From Oscillospiraceae bacterium (GTDB taxonomy: Bacteria > Bacillota > Clostridia > Oscillospirales > Acutalibacteraceae): a stretch of DNA of 15,469 nucleotides. A program made the translations under genes and the position numbers. Position 1 is the stretch's first letter, and every line of letters starts with the position of its first letter. Location: contig SVOX01000020.1 of the NCBI GenBank assembly GCA_015066165.1, positions 1-15,469 of the forward strand, in the 5' to 3' direction. The notes under the pieces were generated by a model. The model was not told the origin of the DNA and searched no databases. It saw only the letters and a program-made list of their open reading frames with translations. This document shows, piece by piece, positions 6,456-14,113 of the stretch.

Positions 6456-8159
6456 ATGGTATTTGAAAAATATTTAACTTGGCAACAAAATGCTGTTGAC
6501 GATAAAGATTTGGTAAATGAATTAAAAAGTATGGAAGACGGCGACATTATAGACGCCTTTTATAAACATTTAGAGTTTGGCACTGCGGGGCTTCGCGGTG
6601 TTATTGGTGCGGGTACAAACCGTATGAATATTTACACCGTTGGCAAGGCAACCCAAGGTTTAGCGGCGTATATTAATTCTATTTCTAAAAACGGCAAAGT
6701 GGCTATTGCTTATGACAGCCGTATTAAATCAGACGTTTTTGCAAAGCATACCGCTTCAATTTTAGCGGCTAACGGAATTAAAGTGTATATCTATAAAGAA
6801 TTGGCGCCTGTTCCAATGCTTTCTTTTGCGGTAAGATATTTGAAATGTGATGCCGGTGTTGTTATTACTGCCAGTCACAACCCTGCAAAGTATAACGGTT
6901 ACAAGGCATACGGTGCCGACGGTAGTCAGTTAAGCCCTGAAGCGTCGGATTACGTGCTTGATATTATGAACAAGGTTGACATATTTAAAGACGTTAAAAC
7001 AATGGATTTTCCGCTTGGTGTGTCACAAGGGATTATTGAATACATAGGTGACGACGTTGTAAATGCTTATCTTGGCGAAGTTGAAAAATGCCGCATTAAT
7101 CCACAACTTGATTTAAGTAATTTAAACGTTATTTATTCACCGCTTCACGGTAGCGGTAACAAACCTGTCAGGGAAATTTTAAAACGTATTGGCGTTACCA
7201 ACGTAACCGTTGTAACCGAACAGGAAGAACCCGACGGTAATTTCCCAACCGCACCTTACCCCAATCCCGAAATTAAAGAGGCATTTAATTGCGCTTTGGA
7301 ATTGGCAAAAACAGTAAAGCCGGATTTACTTTTTGCTACCGACCCTGACTGTGACCGTGTGGGTATTGCGGTGCCTTGCGGAAATGATTACCGCTTGTTT
7401 ACAGGTAACGAAGTTGGCGTTATGCTTTTGGAATATATCTTAAAATGCAAAAAAGCCAACGGAACACTCCCTAAAAATCCTGTTGGTGTTAAGACTATTG
7501 TTACAACCGAAATTTGCAAAAAAATTGCAGCAGATTACGGTTGCGAAATGCGTGACGTGCTTACAGGTTTTAAATTTATTGGTGAGCAAATTGCATTACT
7601 CGAAAAAGACGGCCAAGCCGACCGTTATGTTTTGGGATTTGAAGAAAGTTACGGTTATTTATCACGTGGATACGTTCGTGATAAGGACGGCGTAAATGCT
7701 TCTATGCTTATTTGCGAAATGACCGCTTACTATAAATCAATTGGTAAAGATTTAATTACCGTTTTAGACGATATTTACAAGAAGTACGGTTATTGCCTTT
7801 GCGTTCAAAAGAGTTTTGCTTGTGAAGGTCAAAGCGGAATGGCAAGAATTGCTGAAATTATGACGAATTTGCGTAAGCAGACACCAAAAGAAATTTGCGG
7901 CATAGATGTTGTTGAATTTAAAGATTATAAAAAATCAATTGGCACAAATCTTGAAACGGGTGAAGAAACTGTTATAAATCTTCCTAAAGCCAACGTTTTG
8001 TCGTTTGGCCTTAAAGATGGAAGTTCGGTTATTGTTCGTCCTTCAGGTACCGAGCCAAAGATTAAAATTTATGTAAACGCTATTGGTGCTACTGAAGTAG
8101 AAGCCGATAAAAAGCGCAGTGATTTACTCCAAAGCGGAAGCAAACTTTTGGGATTTTAA
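6456..8159 (+). CDS. pgcA: Phosphoglucomutase/phosphomannomutase (alpha-D-phosphohexomutase)
   Basis: The 567-aa cytosolic enzyme interconverts hexose 1-phosphate and hexose 6-phosphate. All alpha-D-phosphohexomutase signatures are present in order. The phosphoserine loop is TASHNP (138-143; Ser140). The magnesium loop is DPDCDR (296-301). The sugar-binding loop is GFEESYG (394-400). The C-terminal phosphate-binding loop is RPSGTEP (528-534). Length and the N-terminal FGTAGLRG motif match the long bacterial PgcA-type group rather than the shorter GlmM group, which makes glucosamine 1-phosphate. AGAGGT lies 5 nt before the ATG. The likely role is supply of glucose 1-phosphate for UDP-glucose, glycolipids or cell-wall polymers, or its return to glycolysis. 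No UDP-glucose pyrophosphorylase gene is nearby. The glycerophosphodiesterase gene follows 20 nt downstream and is probably co-transcribed. Specificity for glucose over mannose is inferred from family. Confidence 0.93.
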   Translation: MVFEKYLTWQQNAVDDKDLVNELKSMEDGDIIDAFYKHLEFGTAGLRGVIGAGTNRMNIYTVGKATQGLAAYINSISKNGKVAIAYDSRIKSDVFAKHTASILAANGIKVYIYKELAPVPMLSFAVRYLKCDAGVVITASHNPAKYNGYKAYGADGSQLSPEASDYVLDIMNKVDIFKDVKTMDFPLGVSQGIIEYIGDDVVNAYLGEVEKCRINPQLDLSNLNVIYSPLHGSGNKPVREILKRIGVTNVTVVTEQEEPDGNFPTAPYPNPEIKEAFNCALELAKTVKPDLLFATDPDCDRVGIAVPCGNDYRLFTGNEVGVMLLEYILKCKKANGTLPKNPVGVKTIVTTEICKKIAADYGCEMRDVLTGFKFIGEQIALLEKDGQADRYVLGFEESYGYLSRGYVRDKDGVNASMLICEMTAYYKSIGKDLITVLDDIYKKYGYCLCVQKSFACEGQSGMARIAEIMTNLRKQTPKEICGIDVVEFKDYKKSIGTNLETGEETVINLPKANVLSFGLKDGSSVIVRPSGTEPKIKIYVNAIGATEVEADKKRSDLLQSGSKLLGF

Positions 8160-8179
8160 AAATATAGGTGTTTTGGATT

Positions 8180-8944
8180 ATGAGCGTTAAAATTGAGAAC
8201 GATAAAACTATGAAATATCCTCGCCTTTGTGCGCACCGTGGTTTTCCAAATGTTGCACCTGAAAATAGCATACCCGCTTATGAAGCGGCAGTAGAATACG
8301 GGGCACAAGAAATAGAATATGATATTTGGTCCACTACCGACGGTGTTTTGGTTTCCTGCCACGATCCTGTGCTTGACCGTGTAAGTGACGGGGAAGGCAA
8401 TATTTACGAAAAAACATATTCCGAACTTTTAGAATTGGATTTTGGTAAAAAATTCAGCGCTGAATTTGAGGGACTTAAGATACCCACTTTTGAAGAAATT
8501 TTGCAAAAATTTACCGGTAAGGTAGTAATGAACGTTCATATTAAAATTTGGGATTTAGATTATCTGGACCAAAAAGTTCAAGAAATTATTGATATGATTC
8601 GTAAATATAATGCACAAGATTATTGCTATATTCAGGCATCTAACGGTAAAACAATGAGCGAATTTATGAAAGCCGCCCCCGATATTAACTGTGCGCTTGG
8701 TTGGGACGGTAAGGAAACCGGAATGGAACTTGTAGAACGTGCAATAAAAATTGGCGCACACAAAGTACAGTTCTTTAAACCGCATTACGATAAGGCGGCA
8801 ATAGATAAAGCCCACGAAAATGGAATCATTTGTAATGTATTTTGGTCAGATGAACCCGAAGAAGCCAAGCAAATGTTTGAAATGAAAACGGATTGTATTC
8901 TTACAAATAAATACCGTTCTCTAATAGAAGGAGAAGTTTTTTAG
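8180..8944 (+). CDS. Glycerophosphodiester phosphodiesterase
   Basis: The 254-aa protein has the GDPD-family TIM-barrel signature: His19-Arg20 in CAHRGFPNVAPENS, Glu46 and Asp48 in EIEYDIWSTTDG, and His61 in SCHDPV. These are the catalytic and metal-binding residues for hydrolysis of glycerophosphodiesters to glycerol 3-phosphate and an alcohol. No signal peptide or membrane segment is seen, so it should be cytosolic. An in-frame GTG at 8168 would add four residues, but it lies inside the AGGTG ribosome binding site (8166-8170). The ATG at 8180, with 9-nt spacing, is the better start. The gene is 20 nt after the phosphoglucomutase gene and ends just before a strong terminator. The pair may work in phospholipid or teichoic-acid turnover and glycolipid supply, but that link is inference. 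Confidence 0.92.
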   Translation: MSVKIENDKTMKYPRLCAHRGFPNVAPENSIPAYEAAVEYGAQEIEYDIWSTTDGVLVSCHDPVLDRVSDGEGNIYEKTYSELLELDFGKKFSAEFEGLKIPTFEEILQKFTGKVVMNVHIKIWDLDYLDQKVQEIIDMIRKYNAQDYCYIQASNGKTMSEFMKAAPDINCALGWDGKETGMELVERAIKIGAHKVQFFKPHYDKAAIDKAHENGIICNVFWSDEPEEAKQMFEMKTDCILTNKYRSLIEGEVF

Positions 8945-8952
8945 AGAAAATG

Positions 8953-8990
8953 AAAAGGTTTGTTTTTTGAAACAAACCTTTTTTTATTTT
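8953..8990 (+). terminator. Rho-independent terminator after the glycerophosphodiesterase gene
   Basis: A perfect 13-bp stem (8953-8965 paired with 8970-8982) with a 4-nt loop is followed by a T-rich run to 8990. It begins 9 nt after the stop codon at 8942-8944. Because the arms end in runs of A and T, it could also work weakly in reverse, but no minus-strand gene ends here. Confidence 0.9.
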
Positions 8991-9060
8991 ATAAAATAAA
9001 AAAACAAAAAATGACAATAAAAACTTGTATTTTTGGCAAGAAAAAATAAAAATTTAAGTT

Positions 9061-9066
9061 TATACT
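9061..9066 (+). promoter_or_regulatory. Candidate -10 element for the MATE transporter gene
   Basis: TATACT lies 36 nt before the transporter ATG, in the 158-nt gap that otherwise holds the preceding terminator and AT-rich DNA. The nearest -35-like TTGGCA (9033-9038) is 22 nt away, which is too far for a normal promoter. A short dyad (AAGT, TTAT loop, ACTT) overlaps the -10 and could be an operator. The gene needs its own promoter because of the terminator, but this exact site is uncertain. Confidence 0.3.
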
Positions 9067-9102
9067 TTAAGACAAAGCAAAAGCAACAAGTGGAGTGTCA
9101 AG

Positions 9103-10476
9103 ATGAAAAAGATTGATATGTGCAACGGCCCTATCTTAAAGCCGATGATAAAATTTGCAATACCAATATTGCTGACGGGATTTCTACAACAACTTTTTAA
9201 TGCGGCTGACGTTATATTGGCAGGTCGTCTTGGTACCAGCGGAAGTGATGCCGTGGCGGCGGTTGGCTCTACAACCGCAATCACAAGTTTGCTTATAACC
9301 TTTTTTATTGGCTGTTCGGTTGGTAGTGCGGTAACAGTAAGCCATGCTCTTGGCTCAAAAAATGCCAAAGATATTAAAGAAACCATACATACGGCAATGT
9401 TTTTATCGGTAATATTGGGTGCCGTTTTAATGATTTTGGGTCTTTTGTTTTCTGAAGTTATTTTGGGGGCTATGGGTACACCAAAGGATATCATAGGCAA
9501 ATCTACTCTATATTTAAAAGCGTATTTTACAGGTATGATACCCTATATGGTTTATTATTTTGGTGCGGCAATTTTACGGGCAACAGGTGAAACCCAAAAA
9601 CCGCTTTATTTCCTTATGCTTTCGGGACCAATAAAACTTGTGCTCACAATAGTTTTTGTGGCGGTTTTAAAACTTGACGTCGTGGGGTTGGCATTGGCTA
9701 CAACCGCTTCGCAGTTTGTTTCGGCTTTGCTTATAATTATAACACTTGTAAAAAGAAAAGACGAAAGTCGGCTTGAGTGGAAAAGTTTTAAAATTTATAA
9801 AAAACCTTTAATGAAAATTTTACGGCTTGGAATTCCTTCGGGGATACAGTCGGCAACGTTTTCTTTTTCTAACGTAATTATTCAAACTTCGGTAAACAGT
9901 TTGTCGGTGTTGCCCGGTTTTATTACGGGAAATGCGGCGGCTTGTAATATTGTTACTTTTGCCGATATTTTAACAGGTGTGTTTTATCAGTGTTCTCTTA
10001 ATTTTGTTGGACAAAACGTTGGCGCCAAAAAATATGACCGTGTTAAAAAATCAACAGTTACGGCTTTGGCTTTTTCGGTTATAAGTGTTGCGGTTTTCTC
10101 TACACTTGTTCTCATTTTCTCAAAACAAATTTTAGGAATTTATATTACTGATTCTAACCAAGCGATAAAATGGGGTATGGTAAGACTTGCGTTTGTCTTT
10201 ACACCTTTAATTATTCAAGGTGTTATGGACGTTATGTCGGGCTCTATTCGTGGAATGGGTGTTTCAATTTCAAGCACCATAATAACTCTTGCGGGTGTTT
10301 GCGGGGTTAGAATTCTTTGGTGCCTTACAGTGTTTAAAATACCGCAATTCCACACACCGCAAGTTTTGTTTGCATCTTATCCAATTTCTTGGGTGATTAC
10401 GGTTGCACTTCAAGTTTGGTTATTTGTATTTGTATATAAAAAGCAAAATGAAAGATTAAATAATAAGGTCTTGTAG
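9103..10476 (+). CDS. MATE-family multidrug/cation efflux transporter
   Basis: The 457-aa product is a polytopic membrane protein with about twelve hydrophobic segments in two similar halves, the normal size for the multidrug and toxic compound extrusion (MATE) family. These antiporters use sodium or proton gradients to export cationic drugs or metabolites. Typical features are the N-terminal PILKPMIKFAIPILLTGFLQ, the ADVILAGRLG segment near residues 35-44, the conserved RATGETQKPL near 149-158, and GIPSGIQSA starting the second half near 244. The ribosome binding site GTGGAG (9090-9095) is 7 nt before the ATG. The gene stands alone between a terminator and a convergent gene. Its stop codon lies inside the 3' hairpin at 10462-10499. 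The substrate cannot be told, and no linked regulator is seen. Confidence 0.92.
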   Translation: MKKIDMCNGPILKPMIKFAIPILLTGFLQQLFNAADVILAGRLGTSGSDAVAAVGSTTAITSLLITFFIGCSVGSAVTVSHALGSKNAKDIKETIHTAMFLSVILGAVLMILGLLFSEVILGAMGTPKDIIGKSTLYLKAYFTGMIPYMVYYFGAAILRATGETQKPLYFLMLSGPIKLVLTIVFVAVLKLDVVGLALATTASQFVSALLIIITLVKRKDESRLEWKSFKIYKKPLMKILRLGIPSGIQSATFSFSNVIIQTSVNSLSVLPGFITGNAAACNIVTFADILTGVFYQCSLNFVGQNVGAKKYDRVKKSTVTALAFSVISVAVFSTLVLIFSKQILGIYITDSNQAIKWGMVRLAFVFTPLIIQGVMDVMSGSIRGMGVSISSTIITLAGVCGVRILWCLTVFKIPQFHTPQVLFASYPISWVITVALQVWLFVFVYKKQNERLNNKVL

Positions 10477-10499
10477 AGTAAAATCTACAAGACCTTATT
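10462..10499. terminator. Hairpin between convergent genes, likely bidirectional terminator
   Basis: A perfect 16-bp stem (10462-10477 paired with 10484-10499) with a 6-nt loop sits between the MATE gene and the convergent comM-like gene. It contains the MATE stop codon (10474-10476) and its right end abuts the comM stop codon at 10500-10502. U-rich tracts follow on both strands but are interrupted, so termination could be partial. It is well placed to end both transcripts. Confidence 0.8.
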
Positions 10500-12026
10500 T
10501 TATGTGTTCCAGTATTTTCTGTCCAAACTTCTAAAAGAAATTGCCGAGAAAATATGTTGTTTTTCAATTATTTGGCTGCCGTCAAGATCGGCAATAGTAC
10601 GTGCAACCTTTAAAATACGGTCGTACGCTCTGGCTGACATACCAAGACGTTCAAATGAAAGTTCCAAATATTTTGAAGCATCATTTGATAAAACACAATA
10701 CTTTTTAAGAAGTGCGGGGGTAAGCATTGCGTTACAGGTGATACCTGTGCCTTTATAGCGTTCTTGCTGAATTTTACGGGCGCGGTTTACACGCTTTTTA
10801 ATTTGGGCAGAGGTTTCTTCGGCTTGGTTAGAATTAAGGGCTGTATAATCAACGGGAGGCACTTCCACGTGCAAATCAATGCGGTCAAGCATTGGTCCCG
10901 AAATTTTGCTTAAATATTTACGAACCGATTGCGGTGAGCAGGTGCATTGCTTGGTTGGGTGGCCAAAAAATCCGCAAGGGCAAGGGTTCATTGCTGCCAC
11001 AAGCATAATATTACTTGGGTATGTAAGCGTTCCCGCTACACGTGAAATGGTGACCTTTCCGTCTTCAATTGGTTGGCGGAGCGCTTCCATAACGTCACGG
11101 CGAAATTCGGGAAGTTCGTCTAGGAAAAGTACGCCGTTATGGGCTAAAGAAATTTCACCCGGTTTTGGAACTGCACCGCCGCCCGAAATACCTGCAACCG
11201 ATACGGTGTGGTGGGGTGAGCGGAAAGGTCTTACCGAAACAAAGGGGTTTTTATTATCAAGAATACCTGCAATAGAGTGAATTTTTGTGGTTTCAATTGA
11301 TTCGTCAAAAGTCATATCGGGCAAAATACCCGGAAGCCGCTTTGCAAGCATACTTTTACCTGCACCCGGAGGTCCCACCAAAATTATGTTGTGGTTTCCC
11401 GCAGCCGCAATTTCCAATGCTTTTTTGGCGGCGAGTTGACCTTTAACGTCGCTAAAATCGGGAACACGAATAGAATCTATGGGCGTTGTAGGGGTTAAGG
11501 GTTGTTTTTCAATGAGTTTTTCGCCTTTTAGGTGGGCTATAATTTGTTTTACGTCGTGAACGGGATATACGTTTATTCCTTCAACTACAGCCGCTTCGGT
11601 TGCGTTTTCTTTTGGTACAAAAATATCTTTAACACCGTTTTCTTTGGCGGTGATAGTCATTGCAAGAACACCGTTTACTCCACGTATAATTCCATCAAGG
11701 GCTACTTCGCCAATAGCAATACTTTGGCTTAAATTTACGTCTAATTGGCCCGATGCTTTTAAAATTGCCAAAAGTACGGGCAAGTCATAAGCCGAGCCCT
11801 CTTTTTTACGGTCGGCAGGGGCAAGGTTTACGGTTATTCTTGATACAGGAAATTTGAAACCGCAGTTTTTTATTGCGGCACGAACACGGTCACGGGATTC
11901 TTTAACCGCTGTGTCCGGAAGTCCTACAATATCAAAAGCGGGAAGCCCGTTTGAAATATCGGCTTCGATTTGTATCATATAGGTTTGAAAACCAAACATA
12001 CCAACGCTGTGTGTTCTTGAAAACAT
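10500..12026 (-). CDS. comM: ComM/YifB-family Mg-chelatase-like AAA+ ATPase
   Basis: The 508-aa protein has the full YifB/ComM architecture. An N-terminal Lon-protease-like ChlI domain spans about residues 1-165 (GLPAFDIVGLPDTAVKESRD, GSAYDLPVLLAIL). A central AAA+ Mg-chelatase domain follows, with Walker A GPPGAGKS (218-225) and Walker B VLFLDE (299-304). The region includes NPCPCGFFGHP with C361/C363, cysteines typical of the family and possibly metal-binding, then SGPMLDRIDLHVEV (376-389). A C-terminal Mg_chelatase_C domain ends the protein. In naturally transforming bacteria ComM is a hexameric helicase that promotes branch migration during recombination of incoming DNA. The start follows AGGTGA with close spacing, and that site overlaps the stop of the dehydrogenase gene 8 nt upstream. 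It is the last gene of the dnaX-ybaB-recR operon. Whether the host is competent cannot be seen here. Confidence 0.93.
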   Translation of the reverse strand: MFSRTHSVGMFGFQTYMIQIEADISNGLPAFDIVGLPDTAVKESRDRVRAAIKNCGFKFPVSRITVNLAPADRKKEGSAYDLPVLLAILKASGQLDVNLSQSIAIGEVALDGIIRGVNGVLAMTITAKENGVKDIFVPKENATEAAVVEGINVYPVHDVKQIIAHLKGEKLIEKQPLTPTTPIDSIRVPDFSDVKGQLAAKKALEIAAAGNHNIILVGPPGAGKSMLAKRLPGILPDMTFDESIETTKIHSIAGILDNKNPFVSVRPFRSPHHTVSVAGISGGGAVPKPGEISLAHNGVLFLDELPEFRRDVMEALRQPIEDGKVTISRVAGTLTYPSNIMLVAAMNPCPCGFFGHPTKQCTCSPQSVRKYLSKISGPMLDRIDLHVEVPPVDYTALNSNQAEETSAQIKKRVNRARKIQQERYKGTGITCNAMLTPALLKKYCVLSNDASKYLELSFERLGMSARAYDRILKVARTIADLDGSQIIEKQHIFSAISFRSLDRKYWNT

Positions 12027-12034
12027 ATATTCAC

Positions 12035-12985
12035 CTACTTTGTAACGTCGTTTTTGGGTGTGCCGTTTAAAAATGCGGCAATATTATCGCAAACAATATC
12101 TAAAAGTCGCTTTCTGGTAGTGAGCGGTGCCCAACAAGTATGTGGAGTAATTGTTATATTTGGAGCGTCTTTTAAAATGCAAGTGTTGCTCATTGGCTCT
12201 TGCGATAAAACGTCAACAGCCGCTCCCGAAAGTTTGCCGCTTTTAAGGGCGTCGAAAAGCGCTTGCTCGTTTATAACACCGCCACGTGCAGTATTTATGA
12301 AATAAGCGCCGTCTTTAAACTTTTTAAAAGTATTGGCGTTGAACATTTCACGGCTTTGCTCATTTAAAGGGCAATGAACCGAAACAATATCACTTGTTTC
12401 TAAAAGGCGGTCGAGTGATACAAATTTATCATTTTTCTCACGAACGGTTCGGGTGAAAATTAAAACTTTCATACCAAGAGCCAATGCAATTTTTTCAACC
12501 GCTTTTGCAATGCTCCCGTAACCAATAAGGCCTAACGTTTTACCCCATACTTCATCGGTAGAGAAAACAAGAGGTGAAAAAACAGGGCATCTTTGCCAAC
12601 CGCCTTGTTTTACAAAGGCGTTGTATTCGGGAATTTGGGTGTAAAAATTTAGAATATAGCCAATAACTTGTTGCGCTACGGCATTGGTTGAGTAACTTCC
12701 CGCATTGCAAACTGTTATGCCCTTTTTTCTTGCGTAGTTTATATCAATATTGTTGTAACCCGTTGCAAAAAGCCCGATATATTTAAGTTTCGGGCTTTTA
12801 TCCATAAGAGATTTATCAATAATTGTTTTGTTGCAAAGTAAAATATCGGTGTCGGTAATTTGGTTTTGCAACTCGTCTTTGGTTATTGCTTCATATTCAA
12901 AAACTTCGCCAAATTGCTTTAACGGTTCTAAAGATAAATCGTTATTTGATTTAAGGGTTGCGCTATCAGTTATTAAGATTTTCAT
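12035..12985 (-). CDS. D-2-hydroxyacid dehydrogenase (hydroxypyruvate reductase-like)
   Basis: The 316-aa protein has the D-isomer-specific 2-hydroxyacid dehydrogenase fold. It has the split catalytic domain, the nucleotide-binding GYGSIA (155-160), and the catalytic triad Arg234 (NTARGG), Glu263 (QEP) and His282 (PHTCWAPL). At the end of the second Rossmann strand, where an Asp often selects NAD, it has IFTRT (176-180), which hints at NADP use. An in-frame upstream GTG would add 13 residues, but the domain begins at the ATG at 12985. That ATG lies inside the end of the preceding UPF0291 gene, with a 20-nt overlap, so expression is probably coupled. The ribosome binding site is weak (AAAGG about 13 nt upstream). 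Likely substrates are hydroxypyruvate, glyoxylate or a similar 2-keto acid; the exact one is not deducible. Confidence 0.9.
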   Translation of the reverse strand: MKILITDSATLKSNNDLSLEPLKQFGEVFEYEAITKDELQNQITDTDILLCNKTIIDKSLMDKSPKLKYIGLFATGYNNIDINYARKKGITVCNAGSYSTNAVAQQVIGYILNFYTQIPEYNAFVKQGGWQRCPVFSPLVFSTDEVWGKTLGLIGYGSIAKAVEKIALALGMKVLIFTRTVREKNDKFVSLDRLLETSDIVSVHCPLNEQSREMFNANTFKKFKDGAYFINTARGGVINEQALFDALKSGKLSGAAVDVLSQEPMSNTCILKDAPNITITPHTCWAPLTTRKRLLDIVCDNIAAFLNGTPKNDVTK

Positions 12986-13184
12986 CTTTGCGACTAACCT
13001 TTCTTTTTGTGCCGTCGGGCTCAACTATATAAGTGTTTTCAAGTTGGCCAATAAGGGATTGTTTAAACGATTCAATATATTCACGGCGAAGAACGTATTG
13101 TTCTTTTTTTTCTTCTTCGGTAAGACCTTCTGACTTTTGTTTACGAGCCAGAGCATTTATGCGGTCAATTTTTTCTTGTGTCAT
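12966..13184 (-). CDS. UPF0291/DUF896 (YnzC-type) small protein
   Basis: The 72-aa protein matches the UPF0291 family, found mainly in Bacillota. It opens with MTQEKIDRINALARKQKSEG, then carries LTEEEKKEQYVLRREYIESF, and ends in a basic, polar tail. The N-terminal half of family members forms a short helical hairpin, and the tail is often disordered. Its function is not established, though the Bacillus subtilis relative YnzC is encoded near an SOS-regulated locus. AGGA lies about 8 nt before the ATG, inside the last codons of the SGNH hydrolase gene that ends 1 nt away. The tail overlaps the dehydrogenase gene by 20 nt. There is no sign that it is broken. Confidence 0.9.
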   Translation of the reverse strand: MTQEKIDRINALARKQKSEGLTEEEKKEQYVLRREYIESFKQSLIGQLENTYIVEPDGTKRKVSRKDENLNN

Positions 13185-13185
13185 A

Positions 13186-14100
13186 TTAAATTTCCTGTTC
13201 TAATACGGTTTGTTCGTATAATTTTGTAATGTGTTTTAAAGTTTCGGTTTGGGTTTCTTTGTTTTTTAAATAGTTTTTCGCAAGCGAAAGATACCATTCG
13301 GAAGTATTGGGGTTTTCCAATATTTCTTTGGCTTTTTTAATACGTTCGGCTACCGGTTTGTCAGCGCCGAGTTTCAGCATATTTTCGGCAGTGTAAAGTT
13401 TGCGAAAATCACAAACTGCGGTATGCCATTTTTGTATATATTCGGGTAACGGCTTTTCTTCACCAATGTCAATTCCTTGACTGTTTAGGAAAATTTTTGT
13501 CATCAAGTATCCGCCATGTTCGGTTGGATGTATGCGGTCGGAAGAAAAGATGTTTTCATCCTGATTTTGCATTATTTCAACAATACCTTCGTAAATATCA
13601 CAAAATGGAATGTTTTGGTCTTTTGCAACTTCTCTTACTGTGTTTGCATATTCGGCCAAAAGCGCATATCCGCCTTTTAAAGCGTCAGTTTCTTTTGTGG
13701 TATATTCGTCATAAGGCAATGGTGTGCACAAAATAAGATTTATGCCTTTGTCTGTTATTATTTTGCAAAGTTTTTGCAAATTTTCTTTAAAAAGATGATA
13801 TTTTTCTTTAAGCAGGTCGTAACGCTCTTTGTGGCGGCGGTCGTTAAGGCACCAACGCCAAGAATCGTTTGTACCGTATGCTAAAACTACGTGTGTTGGG
13901 TTACACGCAAAAACGTCTTCTTCTAATATTTTAAGCCCAAAAACCGTGTCGCCGCCTGCCGCGCCGCAGTTGAAAAAGTAAACTTTACGGTCAGGGAAAA
14001 GGCGGTGATAACATTCGGCAGTAAGGGTTGCAATACGGCTGCAACCAATGATACTGTCACCTAAAAAAACTACACGGTCGCCGTTTTTAAATTGTTGCAT
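13186..14100 (-). CDS. SGNH/GDSL-fold hydrolase
   Basis: The 304-aa protein has all SGNH hydrolase blocks. Block I is VVFLGDSIIG with Ser16. Block II is the Gly in GAAGGDT (46-52). Block III is YGTNDS with Asn78. Block V is SDRIHPTEHG with Asp188 and His191. Such enzymes are esterases or acyl/acetyl hydrolases acting on lipids, carbohydrates or thioesters. No signal peptide is present from the chosen start, so it is probably cytosolic. After the catalytic domain, about residues 215-304 form a charged, helix-rich extension beyond the minimal fold. The 24-codon upstream extension was rejected because AGAAGG (14109-14114) is placed for the ATG at 14100, and the domain starts there. It is the gene after recR, 13 nt downstream, in the same operon. 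Its link to recombination is unclear. Confidence 0.87.
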   Translation of the reverse strand: MQQFKNGDRVVFLGDSIIGCSRIATLTAECYHRLFPDRKVYFFNCGAAGGDTVFGLKILEEDVFACNPTHVVLAYGTNDSWRWCLNDRRHKERYDLLKEKYHLFKENLQKLCKIITDKGINLILCTPLPYDEYTTKETDALKGGYALLAEYANTVREVAKDQNIPFCDIYEGIVEIMQNQDENIFSSDRIHPTEHGGYLMTKIFLNSQGIDIGEEKPLPEYIQKWHTAVCDFRKLYTAENMLKLGADKPVAERIKKAKEILENPNTSEWYLSLAKNYLKNKETQTETLKHITKLYEQTVLEQEI

Positions 14101-14113
14101 AATTAAAACCTTC

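Noticed and set aside
9060..9500. 146-residue minus-strand open frame over the MATE gene
   Set aside because: It is antisense to a clear membrane transporter gene, its composition mirrors that gene in reverse, and it has no recognisable domain or ribosome binding site.
10879..11280. 133-residue plus-strand open frame inside comM
   Set aside because: It is antisense to the conserved AAA+ domain and resembles no known family. It is explained by the codon pattern of the real gene.
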